Below are positions 55,905 through 64,000 of a stretch of 64,000 nt of DNA, piece by piece; position 1 is the stretch's first letter, and the number at the start of each line of letters is the position of its first letter. The stretch is from VBDM01 sp035499735 (GTDB lineage: Bacteria > Pseudomonadota > Gammaproteobacteria > Burkholderiales > SG8-39), in the NCBI GenBank assembly GCA_035499735.1, contig DATJYC010000011.1, positions 1 to 64,000 on the forward strand. Direction: 5' to 3'. The notes beneath the pieces are model-generated. The model worked only from the letters and a program-made list of their open reading frames with translations. It searched no databases and was not told the origin of the DNA. Position numbers and translations under genes: made by a program.

Positions 55905-57722
55905 CTATCGGACGTGCTTCCCGCCGAAGATCGGCTCGGCGTGCGGGATAGGCGGCAGCGCCCACGCTCCCGTCCCCGGCGGCCGGATGTTGGCGTCGAC
56001 ATGCACGTCGATCAGGCAGGGCTTGCCGAGCTTCACCGCGTGCTCGAGCGCGCCCTTGAAGTCCTGCGACTTCGTGACGGTCATCCCTTCGACTCCCGCG
56101 GCGCGCGCCCAGGCGGCGAAGTCCGGGTTGTAGGGCTTGCGCTCGGGCCCGGCGTAGAACGCAGTGCCGTGCTCGCGGCCGCCGAAGTAGGCGTACTGCA
56201 GGTCGCGGATCGCGGCCCAGGAAAAGTTGTTCCACACCACCCACACCGCGGGGATGTCGTATTCGACCGCCGTGCACAGCACGTGCGACACCATGGTAAA
56301 GCCGCCGTCGCCGCAGATCGAGACGCAGGGGCGGTCGGGCGCGGCGAGCTTGGCGCCGAGAATCGCGCTCGGGCCGAAGCCCATGCCCGAGTAGCCCCAC
56401 GTGTTCAGCATCGCCTGAGGCCTCCTCGCCTCCCAGAACTGCATGAACCAGTTGTGGTGAATGCCGGAGTCGAGCGAGATGATCGCGTCATCGGGGAGCA
56501 CCGCGCGGCAGTCGGCGACGATGCGCTCGGGGCGGATGGGCGAAGCATGCATCTCGAAGTTCGGGTGGATGTATTTCTCCCACTCGGTGCGCCAGCCTGC
56601 GATCTCGGCGTGCCACGCGTCGAGCTGCGCCGCGTCGATCCGCCTGTTCTCGGCGAGCAGCTGCCGCAGGAAGGTGCGCGCGTCGGCGAGGACCCCGATA
56701 TCGGGCGTATAGTTTCGGCCGATCTCGGCATGGTCGACGTCGACGTGGACGAGCTTCGCCGCCGGGAAATTCCACGAGTAGCCGGGCATCCACGAGGACG
56801 ACGAGCGGTCGTCGAAGCGCGCGCCGATCGCGATCACGAGGTCGGCGTGCCTGCCCGCCTGGTTCGCCGGATACGCCCCGTTCCTGCCGATGGAGCCCAG
56901 CGACAGGGGATCGCGCATGTCGATGCACCCCATGCCGTTCGGCGAGCTGATGACCGGAATGCGGTACTTCTTTGCGAACTCGGTCAGCTCCCTGCTGCCC
57001 TCGGAGAGCGTCATGCCGTGGCCGATGAAGATCACCGGCCGTCGCGAGGCCTGGAGCAGGTCGAGCGTCTTTTTCACGTCCTCGGGCGAGGCGCCGCTGC
57101 GGCGCTCGGCCGATCGCCACGTCGGCTCGAGCGCGACCTGGGCCTCCTCCTGGAAGAGGTTGAAGGGTACGTCGAGGTTCACCGGCCCCGGACGCCCGCT
57201 CGTCGCCGTGGTGATCGCCTGGCGCAGCGCGAGCGGCAGCATGTCGACGCGCGTCGGCTGGAAGCTCCTCTTGACGACCGGGCGGATCACGTTCGGGAAA
57301 TCCGCCTGGTTGTGCCGGTTCAGCTCTTGGAAGGGCCCGCGGTTGAACTGCGAGGTCGGGACGTTCGCCGTGATCGCGAGGAGCGCCGACGAGTCGGTCT
57401 GCGCGACGGCGAGCGCCATGATGAGGTTCGCCGACCCCGGCCCGGTCGAGGTGAGCGTCGCCACCGGCCGGTGTTTCACGCGGAAATAGCCGTCGGCCAT
57501 GTGCGCCGCGGTCTGCTCGTGGCGCGGGGAGACGAGCCTCACCTTGTCGCGCACCTGGTACAGCGGATCGAGCAGGCCGACATTGCCGTGGCCGCAGATG
57601 CCGAACACGTACGGGATCTTCTCGGCGACGAGGAACTCGGCGATGAGATCGCCGCCTTTCCGGGTCGCGGTCCTGCGTCCTTCGGACGCGGCGGGCAGTC
57701 CCGTTTCCGTCGGCTTGTTCAT
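55905..57722 (-). CDS. Thiamine pyrophosphate-dependent enzyme (acetolactate synthase-like)
   Basis: 605 residues from ATG at 57722. The Pyr domain has the activating Glu in VSPRHEQTAAHMADGYFR and GPGSANLIMALAVAQTDSSALLAITAN. The central domain includes PVIFIGHGMTLSEGSRELTEFAKK and LVIAIGARFDD. The PP domain has the GDG-to-NN motif: CVSICGDGGFTMVSHVLCTAVEYDIPAVWVVWNN. It decarboxylates a 2-keto acid; no small regulatory subunit is adjacent, so biosynthetic ALS is unlikely. Within the polycistron it may act on a pyruvate-, oxalomesaconate- or oxaloacetate-type acid. Confidence 0.88.
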   Translation of the reverse strand: MNKPTETGLPAASEGRRTATRKGGDLIAEFLVAEKIPYVFGICGHGNVGLLDPLYQVRDKVRLVSPRHEQTAAHMADGYFRVKHRPVATLTSTGPGSANLIMALAVAQTDSSALLAITANVPTSQFNRGPFQELNRHNQADFPNVIRPVVKRSFQPTRVDMLPLALRQAITTATSGRPGPVNLDVPFNLFQEEAQVALEPTWRSAERRSGASPEDVKKTLDLLQASRRPVIFIGHGMTLSEGSRELTEFAKKYRIPVISSPNGMGCIDMRDPLSLGSIGRNGAYPANQAGRHADLVIAIGARFDDRSSSSWMPGYSWNFPAAKLVHVDVDHAEIGRNYTPDIGVLADARTFLRQLLAENRRIDAAQLDAWHAEIAGWRTEWEKYIHPNFEMHASPIRPERIVADCRAVLPDDAIISLDSGIHHNWFMQFWEARRPQAMLNTWGYSGMGFGPSAILGAKLAAPDRPCVSICGDGGFTMVSHVLCTAVEYDIPAVWVVWNNFSWAAIRDLQYAYFGGREHGTAFYAGPERKPYNPDFAAWARAAGVEGMTVTKSQDFKGALEHAVKLGKPCLIDVHVDANIRPPGTGAWALPPIPHAEPIFGGKHVR

Positions 57723-57724
57723 CC

Positions 57725-58690
57725 TCAGTCCGCCTTGATCTGCGCCTTCTCCACGACCTGCTTCCAGCGCTTCTGCTCGGCCGCGATGTAGTCGGCGTAC
57801 TCTTTCGGCGTCGAGCCGATGGGTTCCGCGGCGTCCGGCTCGAGCTGCTTCTGCACCGCCGCGCTTTTCGCCGCCTTCGCCGCCTCCTCCGCGAGGCGGT
57901 TCGCTATCGCGTCGGGCACCTTCGCGGGGGCGTTCAGCCCGTACCACTGCGCGGTCTCGAAGCCCGGATAGCCCTGCTCGGCGACCGTCTTCACGTCGGG
58001 AAGGATGGGCAGGCGCTTCGTCGCGCCCACGGCGACCGCGCGCAGCTTCCCCGCTTGCACGTGCGGCATGAGCGGCGGCGTCCCCGCCGCGGTGAACTGC
58101 GTGCGCCCGGCGAGCAGATCGATCAGGTTCGGACCGGTGCCCTTGTACGGCACGTGCTGGATATCGATGCCGCTCACCAGCTTGAAGTATTCGACCGCGA
58201 GATGGCCGGCGCTGCCGTTGCCCGCCGAGCCGTAGTAGAGCTTGCCGGGCTCCTTCTTCGCGAGCGCGACGAACTCCCGCAGGTCCTTTGCGGGCACCGA
58301 CGCGGGCACGACGAAGATCTGCGGCACCTTCGCGAACAGCGACACCGCGCGGAAGTCGCGGTTGGTGTCAAAGGGGAGCTTCTTGAACATGAAGGGATTT
58401 ACCGCGAGCGTCCCGATGTGGCCGATGATCAGCGTGTAGCCGTCGGGATCGGCGTGCGCGACGTCCTCCATCGCGATATTGCCGCCGGCGCCGGGCTTGT
58501 TCTCGACCACGAACTGCTGGCCGAGCCCCTTCGACATCTCCGCCGTGAAGGCGCGCGCGATGATCGATGAGCTGCCCCCCGGGGCGAAGGGAACGACCAG
58601 GCGGATGGGCTTGGTCGGGTATTGAGCGTCCGCCGGGAGCGCCGCCGCAGCGAGCAGGAACGCCGTGAGGACCCGCGCGCTACGCAGCAC
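57725..58690 (-). CDS. Bug/TctC-type tricarboxylate binding protein (5 of 5)
   Basis: 321 residues from GTG at 58690, overlapping the end of acnA by 11 bases. Signal peptide RVLTAFLLAAAALPADAQ, then YPTKPIRLVVPFAPGGSSSIIARAFTAEM, ENKPGAGGNIAMEDVAHADPDGYTLIIGH, LYYGSAGNGSAGHLAVEYF and HVPYKGTGPNLIDLLAGRTQF. Direct overlap with aconitase and a 2-bp gap to the TPP enzyme make it part of the same message. A tricarboxylate such as citrate, methylcitrate or aconitate is a natural ligand guess. Confidence 0.94.
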   Translation of the reverse strand: MLRSARVLTAFLLAAAALPADAQYPTKPIRLVVPFAPGGSSSIIARAFTAEMSKGLGQQFVVENKPGAGGNIAMEDVAHADPDGYTLIIGHIGTLAVNPFMFKKLPFDTNRDFRAVSLFAKVPQIFVVPASVPAKDLREFVALAKKEPGKLYYGSAGNGSAGHLAVEYFKLVSGIDIQHVPYKGTGPNLIDLLAGRTQFTAAGTPPLMPHVQAGKLRAVAVGATKRLPILPDVKTVAEQGYPGFETAQWYGLNAPAKVPDAIANRLAEEAAKAAKSAAVQKQLEPDAAEPIGSTPKEYADYIAAEQKRWKQVVEKAQIKAD

Positions 58691-61406
58691 GGGCGGACGC
58701 CTTTGCGGAGCCGAGCAGATCGCGCAGCACGAACGGCAGGATGCCGCCGTGCAGGTAGTAGTCGACCTCGATCGGCGTATCGATGCGCAGGAGCACCTTG
58801 ATCTCCTTCGTCGTCCCGTCCTTGCGGCGGATGACGAGCGGGAATTCCTGGCGGGGCTTCACCCCGTTCTCGACGCCGACGATGTCGATGGTCTCGTCGC
58901 CCTTGATGCCGAGCGACGCGACGGAGTCGCTGCCGGTGAACTGGAACGGCAGCACGCCCATCATGACGAGGTTGGCGCGGTGGATGCGCTCGAAGCTCTT
59001 CACGATCACCGCGCGCGCGCCGAGGAGCAGCGTCCCCTTCGCGGCCCAGTCTCGCGAGCTGCCGGTGCCGTACTCCTCGCCGCCGAACACCACCGAGGGC
59101 ACGCCCTCGGCGATGTACTTCATCGCCGCCTCGTAGATCGGCATCTGCTCGCCCGAGGGCTGGTGGTACGTCAGGCCGCCCTCGGTGCGCGAGCCGTCGG
59201 GCTTCGCCGGCAGCATCAGGTTCTTGATGCGCACGTTGCCGAAGGTGCCGCGCATCATCACCTCGTGGTTGCCGCGGCGCGCGCCGAAGCTGTTGAAGTC
59301 CGACACCGACACGTCGTGCTCGAGCAGGTAGGTGCCCGCGGGCGAGGTCGGCTTGATCGAGCCGGCCGGGCTGATGTGGTCGGTCGTAAGAGAATCGCCG
59401 AAGACGCCGAGCACTCGCGCGCCGCGGATCGCGCCGGGCGCTTTTGGCTGCATCGAGAAATCCTTGAAGAAGGGCGGCTCGGCGATGTACGTCGATTTCG
59501 GCCAGGTGTAGACCTGGCCGGTTGCCGCCTGCACCGTCTTCCACATGGGATTCGCGTTCGCGACGTCCCCGTAGAGCGTGCGGAAGGTCCTGGGATCCAT
59601 GGCGTGCTTCATGTGCGCCTGGATCTCCCCGGCGGTCGGCCAGATGTCGCCGATCCATACGTCCTCGCCGTTCTTGCCCTTGCCGATGGGCTCGCTCATC
59701 AGGTCCTTGAGCACCGTTCCGGCGAGCGCGTAGGCGACGACGAGCGGGGGCGAGGCGAGGAAGTTCGCGCGCAGGCTCGCGTGGATGCGCGCCTCGAAGT
59801 TGCGGTTCCCCGAGAGCACCGCGACGTCGACCAGGTCGTTCTTGCTGATCGCCTCGTCGATGGTCTCGGCGAGCGGCCCGGAATTCCCGATGCAGGTGGT
59901 GCAGCCGTAGGCGGCGACGGCGAAGCCGAGCTTCTCGAGGTAGGGCAGGAGCCCGGTCTTCTTCAGGTATTCGGTGACGACGCGCGATCCGGGCGCGAGC
60001 GAGGTCTTCACGTGCTTCTTCACCGTCAGCCCGCGCTCCACGGCCTTTTTCGCGAGGATCCCCGCGGCCAGCAGCACGCCCGGGTTGGAGGTATTCGTGC
60101 ACGAGGTGATCGCCGCGATCATCACGTCCCCGGAGCCGACGTCGAGGCCGTCGCGCGTCCTGAAGCGCTTGTCGAGGTCCTCGGCCTTCTTCGCGAAGCC
60201 GTTCTCGGCGACGGGCTTGGCGAACAGCTCGGTGAACTTCGCTTTCACCTTGCCGATCTCGATCCTGTCCTGCGGGCGCTTCGGTCCGGCGAGCGAGGGC
60301 GTCACCGTGCCGAGGTCGAGCTCGATCACCTCGCTGTAGTCGATGTCGCCTTTCTTCGGCGTGCCGTACATCCCCTGCGCCTTGCAGTACGAGGCGAATG
60401 CGTCGATTTCCTCTTTCGTCCGGCCAGTGCCCTCGAAGTAGGCAATGGTCGCGTCGTCGACCGGGAAGAAGCCGATGGTCGCGCCGTAGTCCGGAGCCAT
60501 GTTGCCGATGGTCGCGCGGTCGGGAACGCTGAGGCTCGCCGTGCCCTCGCCGAAGAACTCGACGAACTTGTTGACCACCTTGGCCTTGCGGAGGATCTCA
60601 GTGACGGTGAGCACGAGGTCCGTGGCGGTCACCCCGCCGCGCAGCCGCCCCTTCAGGTTGAAGCCGACCACGTCGGGGGTGAGCATGTAGATCGGCTGGC
60701 CGAGCATGCCGGCCTCGGCCTCGATCCCGCCCACGCCCCAGCCGACCACGCCGATGCCGTTGATCATGGTGGTGTGGCTGTCGGTGCCGACGAGCGAATC
60801 CGGGTAGTACAACCCGTCCTTCTTGTGCACGCCGCGTGCGAGGTACTCGAGATTGACCTGGTGGACTATGCCGATTCCGGGAGGCACCACTCGGAACGTC
60901 TCGAACGCCTGGGTCGCCCACTTCATGAAGGTGTAGCGCTCCTGGTTGCGCTTGAACTCGAGCTTCATGTTGAGGTCGAGCGCGTTCTTCGCGCCGTAGT
61001 GGTCGATCTGGACCGAGTGGTCGACGACGAGGTCGACCGGCACCAGCGGCTCCACCACTTTGGGGTCCTTGCCGACGCGGTCGGCGACGCTGCGCATCGC
61101 GGCGAGGTCGGCAAGGCAGGGAATGCCGGTCAGGTCCTGGAGCAGGATGCGCGACACGACGAAGGGAATTTCCTCGGTGCGCGCGGCGTTCGGCTTCCAG
61201 CCCGCGAGCTGGCGGACGTGCTCCTCGGTCACCTTCTTTCCGTCGCAGTTGCGCAGCACCGACTCGAGCACGATGCGGATCGATACCGGCAGGCGCGAGA
61301 CGTCGAAGCCGAGCGCCTTTCCGAGCGCGGGGAGGGAATAGAGCTTCCCGGTCTTCCCCGACTTCATCCTGAATTCCTTGAGCGTGTTGAACAGATTGTG
61401 TGACAT
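58680..61406 (-). CDS. acnA: Aconitate hydratase A
   Basis: 908 residues from ATG at 61406. Length and motifs match AcnA rather than AcnD: FVVSRILLQDLTGIPCLADLAAMR, YPDSLVGTDSHTTMINGIGVVGWGVGGIEAEA, the [4Fe-4S] cysteines in ITSCTNTSNPGVLLAAG and AYGCTTCIGNSGPL, and the swivel domain with GARVLGVFGDSLTTDHISPAG and GSSRDWAAKGTLLLGARAVI. It interconverts citrate and isocitrate and can hydrate 2-methyl-cis-aconitate. Nine bases separate it from prpD, so it completes the methylcitrate steps here without an AcnD/PrpF pair. Confidence 0.96.
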   Translation of the reverse strand: MSHNLFNTLKEFRMKSGKTGKLYSLPALGKALGFDVSRLPVSIRIVLESVLRNCDGKKVTEEHVRQLAGWKPNAARTEEIPFVVSRILLQDLTGIPCLADLAAMRSVADRVGKDPKVVEPLVPVDLVVDHSVQIDHYGAKNALDLNMKLEFKRNQERYTFMKWATQAFETFRVVPPGIGIVHQVNLEYLARGVHKKDGLYYPDSLVGTDSHTTMINGIGVVGWGVGGIEAEAGMLGQPIYMLTPDVVGFNLKGRLRGGVTATDLVLTVTEILRKAKVVNKFVEFFGEGTASLSVPDRATIGNMAPDYGATIGFFPVDDATIAYFEGTGRTKEEIDAFASYCKAQGMYGTPKKGDIDYSEVIELDLGTVTPSLAGPKRPQDRIEIGKVKAKFTELFAKPVAENGFAKKAEDLDKRFRTRDGLDVGSGDVMIAAITSCTNTSNPGVLLAAGILAKKAVERGLTVKKHVKTSLAPGSRVVTEYLKKTGLLPYLEKLGFAVAAYGCTTCIGNSGPLAETIDEAISKNDLVDVAVLSGNRNFEARIHASLRANFLASPPLVVAYALAGTVLKDLMSEPIGKGKNGEDVWIGDIWPTAGEIQAHMKHAMDPRTFRTLYGDVANANPMWKTVQAATGQVYTWPKSTYIAEPPFFKDFSMQPKAPGAIRGARVLGVFGDSLTTDHISPAGSIKPTSPAGTYLLEHDVSVSDFNSFGARRGNHEVMMRGTFGNVRIKNLMLPAKPDGSRTEGGLTYHQPSGEQMPIYEAAMKYIAEGVPSVVFGGEEYGTGSSRDWAAKGTLLLGARAVIVKSFERIHRANLVMMGVLPFQFTGSDSVASLGIKGDETIDIVGVENGVKPRQEFPLVIRRKDGTTKEIKVLLRIDTPIEVDYYLHGGILPFVLRDLLGSAKASARAA

Positions 61407-61415
61407 CGGACGTCC

Positions 61416-62843
61416 TTAGATGACGAACAGGTCGACGAACTTGTCGACCGGCGTCGATTCGAGGCGGTTCTGGTCGCGGCACAGCTCGATGATCGCGCTC
61501 TGCCGCTCCGGTGGAAAGCGTCGCGCCAGGTTCGTGCGGAATTTGGATTCGAGCAAGGGGATGCCTTCGTGCCGGCGGCGACGGTGGCCGACGGGATATT
61601 CTACCGCCACCTTGCGCGTCGCGGTTCCGTCCCTGAAGAAGACCTGGAGCTGGTTCGCGATCGAGCGCTTCTTCGGATCGAGGTAGTCGCGCGAGTAGCG
61701 CTTGTTCTCGACGCAGGTCATTTTCGCGCGCAGCGCATCGATGCGCGGGTCTTTCGCGACGCCGTCCTCGTAGTCGGCCGCGGCCAGGTTTCCCTTGATC
61801 AGGCCGATCGCCGCCATGTACTGGATGCAGTGGTCGCGGTCGGCGGGGTTGGAGAGGGGGCCCTTCTTGTCGATGATGCGGATCGCCGACTCGTGGGTGA
61901 CGATCTCGACGCGCTTGATGGCATCGAGCCTGTCCTTCACCTCCGGGTGCAGCTGTATCGCCGCCTCGACCGCGGTCTGCGCATGGAACTCCGCCGGAAA
62001 GGAGATCTTGAACAGGACGTTCTCCATCACGTAGGAGCCGTAGCGCCGCTGGAATTTGAACGGCTTGCCGCGAAACAGCACGTCGTAGAATCCCCAGCCC
62101 TTCGCGCTCAGGACCGAGGGATAGCCCATCTCGCCGGTCCTGGCGATGAGCGCGAGGCGCACGCCGCGCGAGGTCGCGTCGCCCGCCGCCCAGGACTTGC
62201 GCGAGCCGGTGTTGGGCGCATGACGGTAGGTGCGCAAGGCCTGCCCGTCGACCCAGGCGTGGGAGACGGCATTGACGACCCCGTCCCGCGACAGGCCCAG
62301 CATCCGCGCGACCACCGCGGTGGTCGCGACCTTGACGAGCACGACGTGGTCCAGGCCGACGCGGTTGAAGCTGTTCTCGAGCGCGATCACGCCCTGGATC
62401 TCGTGCGCCTTGATCATCGCCGTGAGCACGTCGCGCATGGCGAGCGGCGTGCCGTTGCGCGACAGCCAGTCGGCCGTGGCGAGGATGCCGCCGAGGTTGT
62501 CGGAGGGATGTCCCCACTCGGCGGCGAGCCAGGTGTCGTTGAAGTCGAGCCAGCGGATCGCCGCGCCGATGTTGAACGCCGCCTGGACGGGATCGAGCTC
62601 AAAGCGGGTGCCGGGGACGCGCGCGCCTTTCGCGATCGACGTGCCCGGGACGAGCGGCCCGAGCAGCTTGGTGCACGCGGGGTACTCGAGCGCCTCGAGT
62701 CCGCAGCCGAGCGTGTCCATCAGGCACAGCCGCGCCGTGTTGTAGGCCTCGGCGCTCTTTACCTCGTATTTCCCGACGTAATCGGCGATATCTAGCAGAA
62801 CCCTGTCCGGCTTGGGCCGGACATTGGAGACGTGAGCGGACAT
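61416..62843 (-). CDS. prpD: 2-methylcitrate dehydratase (MmgE/PrpD family)
   Basis: 475 residues from ATG at 62843. Family marks: DYVGKYEVKSAEAYNTARLCLMDTLGCGLEALEYP, FNIGAAIRWLDFNDTWLAAEWGHPSDNLGGILATADWLSR, KAHEIQGVIALENSFNRVGLDHVVLVKVATTAVVARMLGL, SRKSWAAGDATSRGVRLALIA, HAQTAVEAAIQLHP and VEYPVGHRRRRHEGIPLLESKF. It dehydrates 2-methylcitrate to 2-methyl-cis-aconitate. The start overlaps the upstream stop by one base (TGATG). It is in order with prpC and acnA, supporting propionate assimilation. Confidence 0.94.
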   Translation of the reverse strand: MSAHVSNVRPKPDRVLLDIADYVGKYEVKSAEAYNTARLCLMDTLGCGLEALEYPACTKLLGPLVPGTSIAKGARVPGTRFELDPVQAAFNIGAAIRWLDFNDTWLAAEWGHPSDNLGGILATADWLSRNGTPLAMRDVLTAMIKAHEIQGVIALENSFNRVGLDHVVLVKVATTAVVARMLGLSRDGVVNAVSHAWVDGQALRTYRHAPNTGSRKSWAAGDATSRGVRLALIARTGEMGYPSVLSAKGWGFYDVLFRGKPFKFQRRYGSYVMENVLFKISFPAEFHAQTAVEAAIQLHPEVKDRLDAIKRVEIVTHESAIRIIDKKGPLSNPADRDHCIQYMAAIGLIKGNLAAADYEDGVAKDPRIDALRAKMTCVENKRYSRDYLDPKKRSIANQLQVFFRDGTATRKVAVEYPVGHRRRRHEGIPLLESKFRTNLARRFPPERQSAIIELCRDQNRLESTPVDKFVDLFVI

Positions 62844-63388
62844 CAATAGTCTTTTTTGACGGCCCCTTCGGCAGGCGTTGCCGGCTGCGCGGCGGGCGGC
62901 TCGCCCGAGGGTGCGGGAGCCGGGGCAGGCTCCGTGGATGCCGGCGGCGCGCTCTCCGCGGCCGGGGCGGCGGGCGCCGCCGCGGCCGGCGCTCCGGACT
63001 CGGGCAGGCGCAGGCACCGGTAGTCACCCTTCGAATCGGAGAAGCGCAGGCCCATCGCCGCGGTCTTCTGCTTGGCGGACACGCCCTCGGGCCGGATCAT
63101 GAATTCCTGACCTTGCGCCGGCTTCACCTTCCACCAGCCGCTCTGGTCGGCGGCGGAGACCTCGGAGCGGCCGTAGATCTCGCGCGAGAACCCGTCGACC
63201 TCGATCGTGACCTGGTCGGTTCCGGCGTCGGCGACGTAGAGGATCGGGGGCTTGTTGTTGTACTGCACTCCGGGCAGCCGGCACTCCCAGGTCCCGGCGA
63301 TGTCGCCGGCCGGGGAGGCGGCGGCGGGACCTGCCGCGAGCAGCGCGGCGAGTCCGAAGGGGAATGCGGCGAGCCTGGGATCCTTCAT
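62843..63388 (-). CDS. Small exported protein in the prp operon, unknown function
   Basis: 181 residues from ATG at 63388. A signal peptide (FPFGLAALLAAGPAAASP) leads to a beta-rich region: GDIAGTWECRLPGVQYNNKPPILYVADAGTDQVTIEVDGFSREIYGRSEV and MIRPEGVSAKQKTAAMGLRFSDSKGDYRCLRL with two Cys that could pair. The last ~50 residues are a Pro/Ala-rich tail (APAPSGEPPAAQPATPAEG). No family is recognised. It sits between prpC and prpD, an unusual place, and is translationally coupled to prpD. Confidence 0.7.
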   Translation of the reverse strand: MKDPRLAAFPFGLAALLAAGPAAASPAGDIAGTWECRLPGVQYNNKPPILYVADAGTDQVTIEVDGFSREIYGRSEVSAADQSGWWKVKPAQGQEFMIRPEGVSAKQKTAAMGLRFSDSKGDYRCLRLPESGAPAAAAPAAPAAESAPPASTEPAPAPAPSGEPPAAQPATPAEGAVKKDY

Positions 63389-63407
63389 GACTGTCTCCTG
63401 TTCCGCC

Positions 63408-64000
63408 TCAGCTCCGCTCCGCGAGCGGCGCCCACTTGCGGTTCTCCGGGCCGGTGTACACGGCGGCCGGACGGATGATTTTACCGTCGATTCGCTGCTC
63501 GATGACGTGCGCGGACCAGCCCGAGGTGCGCGACACCACGAAGATCGGTGTGAACATCGCGGTCGGCACCTCCATCATGTGATACGACACCGCGCTGTAC
63601 CAGTCCAGGTTGGCGAACATCTTCTTCTCCCGCCACATGACCTGCTCGACCCGCTCGGCGATGTCGTAGAGCCTCATGTCCTTCCTCGACGCCGACAGCC
63701 GCCGCGCGACCTCCTTGATCACCCGGTTGCGCGGGTCGCCGGTGGTGTAGACGGGGTGCCCGAAGCCGATGACGATCTCCTTGCCCGCAAGCCGCCGCAT
63801 GACGTCGGCCTCCGCCTCGTCGGCGCTCTTGTAGCGAGACTGCACCTCGAAGGCGAACTCGTTCGCGCCGCCGTGCTTGGGCCCGCGCAGCGCGCCGATC
63901 CCGCCGCAGATCGCGGAGTGGATGTCGGAGCCCGTGCCCGCGATGACGCGGCAAGTGAAGGTCGAGGCGTTGAACTCGTGCTCGGCGTAGAGGATGAGCG
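63408..64000 (-). CDS. prpC: 2-methylcitrate/citrate synthase, C-terminal part
   Basis: The gene runs off the right edge; about 196 C-terminal residues are visible (stop at 63408-63410). The reading frame continues through LILYAEHEFNASTFTCRVIAGTGSDIHSAICGGIGALRGPKHGGANE, with the citrate-synthase family's substrate-binding and catalytic His regions HEFNAST and GPKHGGAN, then GFGHPVYTTGDPRNRVIK and FTPIFVVSRTSGWSAHVIEQR containing the final Arg. The IAGTGSDIHSA and YTTGDPR segments are typical of PrpC. It condenses propionyl-CoA with oxaloacetate. It is the first visible gene of the leftward polycistron. Confidence 0.93.
   Translation of the reverse strand, partial: LILYAEHEFNASTFTCRVIAGTGSDIHSAICGGIGALRGPKHGGANEFAFEVQSRYKSADEAEADVMRRLAGKEIVIGFGHPVYTTGDPRNRVIKEVARRLSASRKDMRLYDIAERVEQVMWREKKMFANLDWYSAVSYHMMEVPTAMFTPIFVVSRTSGWSAHVIEQRIDGKIIRPAAVYTGPENRKWAPLAERS

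Noticed and set aside
58665..61403. A 912-codon open frame on the plus strand opposite acnA
   Set aside because: It has Arg/Asp/His/Gly-rich low-complexity protein and no family motifs; it is an antisense shadow caused by high GC at third positions of acnA.
1..64000. tRNA or rRNA genes, CRISPR arrays, insertion sequences, attachment sites or an origin
   Set aside because: No transposase, integrase, repeat-spacer pattern, cloverleaf-like segment or DnaA-box cluster was seen; a covariance-model search would settle RNA genes.

Overview
The window is a high-GC stretch (roughly two thirds or more G+C by eye) of a bacterial chromosome. It is almost fully coding, with many 1-4 bp gene overlaps and frequent GTG/TTG starts. 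Five tripartite-tricarboxylate-transporter (Bug/TctC-type) binding proteins, a methylcitrate operon with AcnA, aromatic ring-cleavage genes and a poxvirus-type topoisomerase IB all point to a betaproteobacterium, probably an environmental Burkholderiales relative. I see no tRNA, rRNA, CRISPR array, prophage or intact insertion sequence.

Layout. 1-3251: the end of a quinone oxidoreductase, a double-thioredoxin periplasmic protein, a flavin/pyridoxamine-oxidase-like protein and a convergent M24 'peptidase' that has lost most metal ligands. 3333-13884, rightward: a BON lipoprotein, a CHASE/PAS sensor kinase with a NarL-type regulator, an FtsX-type permease with an AttH/CrtC-like partner but no ATPase, a hydrolase, an amidohydrolase and a deacetylase-fold protein. 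13892-19282, leftward: a diheme cytochrome c behind a perfect FNR-type box, an MBL-fold protein, a DUF488 protein, topoisomerase IB, 3-hydroxyanthranilate dioxygenase and an aldehyde dehydrogenase. 19348-29858, rightward: a cyclase-FHA protein, a hydrolase, a Bug protein, an MFS carrier and a compact catabolic operon (mmsA, VOC ring-cleavage dioxygenase, class II aldolase, NMT1-like binding protein, FMN reductase, FAH-family hydrolase, CMD protein).

29869-42073: a small lipoprotein, an oxalomesaconate-tautomerase-like protein, an SDR lacking its YxxxK motif, a Bug protein, a lone molybdopterin subunit of the xanthine dehydrogenase family, a copper-chaperone-like protein, and a Spy/CpxP-like protein divergent from an OmpR/EnvZ-type pair with an 11-bp direct repeat between them. 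Then come a Tat-exported amidohydrolase, signal peptidase I and an NAD(P)-binding protein. 42100-50333: a large Ig-like lipoprotein, a LysR regulator divergent from a Bug protein with a T-N11-A palindrome between, a methyltransferase, an MBL lactonase-like enzyme, a broken duplicate of a nearby GFA gene, two small membrane proteins and an FMN-dependent hydroxyacid dehydrogenase. 50339-50942 is a lower-GC insert holding a frameshifted gene with a nucleotide-binding-like motif and a winged-helix-like tail.

50975-64000, leftward, looks like one tightly packed polycistron: prpC, a small exported protein, prpD, acnA, a Bug protein, a TPP enzyme, DoxX, a 24-codon ORF, a fused gallate-type dioxygenase, an unknown protein, a Bug protein and a tricarballylate-dehydrogenase-like flavoprotein. 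It links tricarboxylate uptake, the methylcitrate/aconitate steps and meta-cleavage of a gallate-type ring. The overall theme is scavenging of organic acids and aromatic fragments, with several two-component and redox regulators. The strongest candidates for something undescribed are the broken low-GC gene at 50358-50942, the mixed 13-kb polycistron, and the set of degenerate-active-site paralogues.
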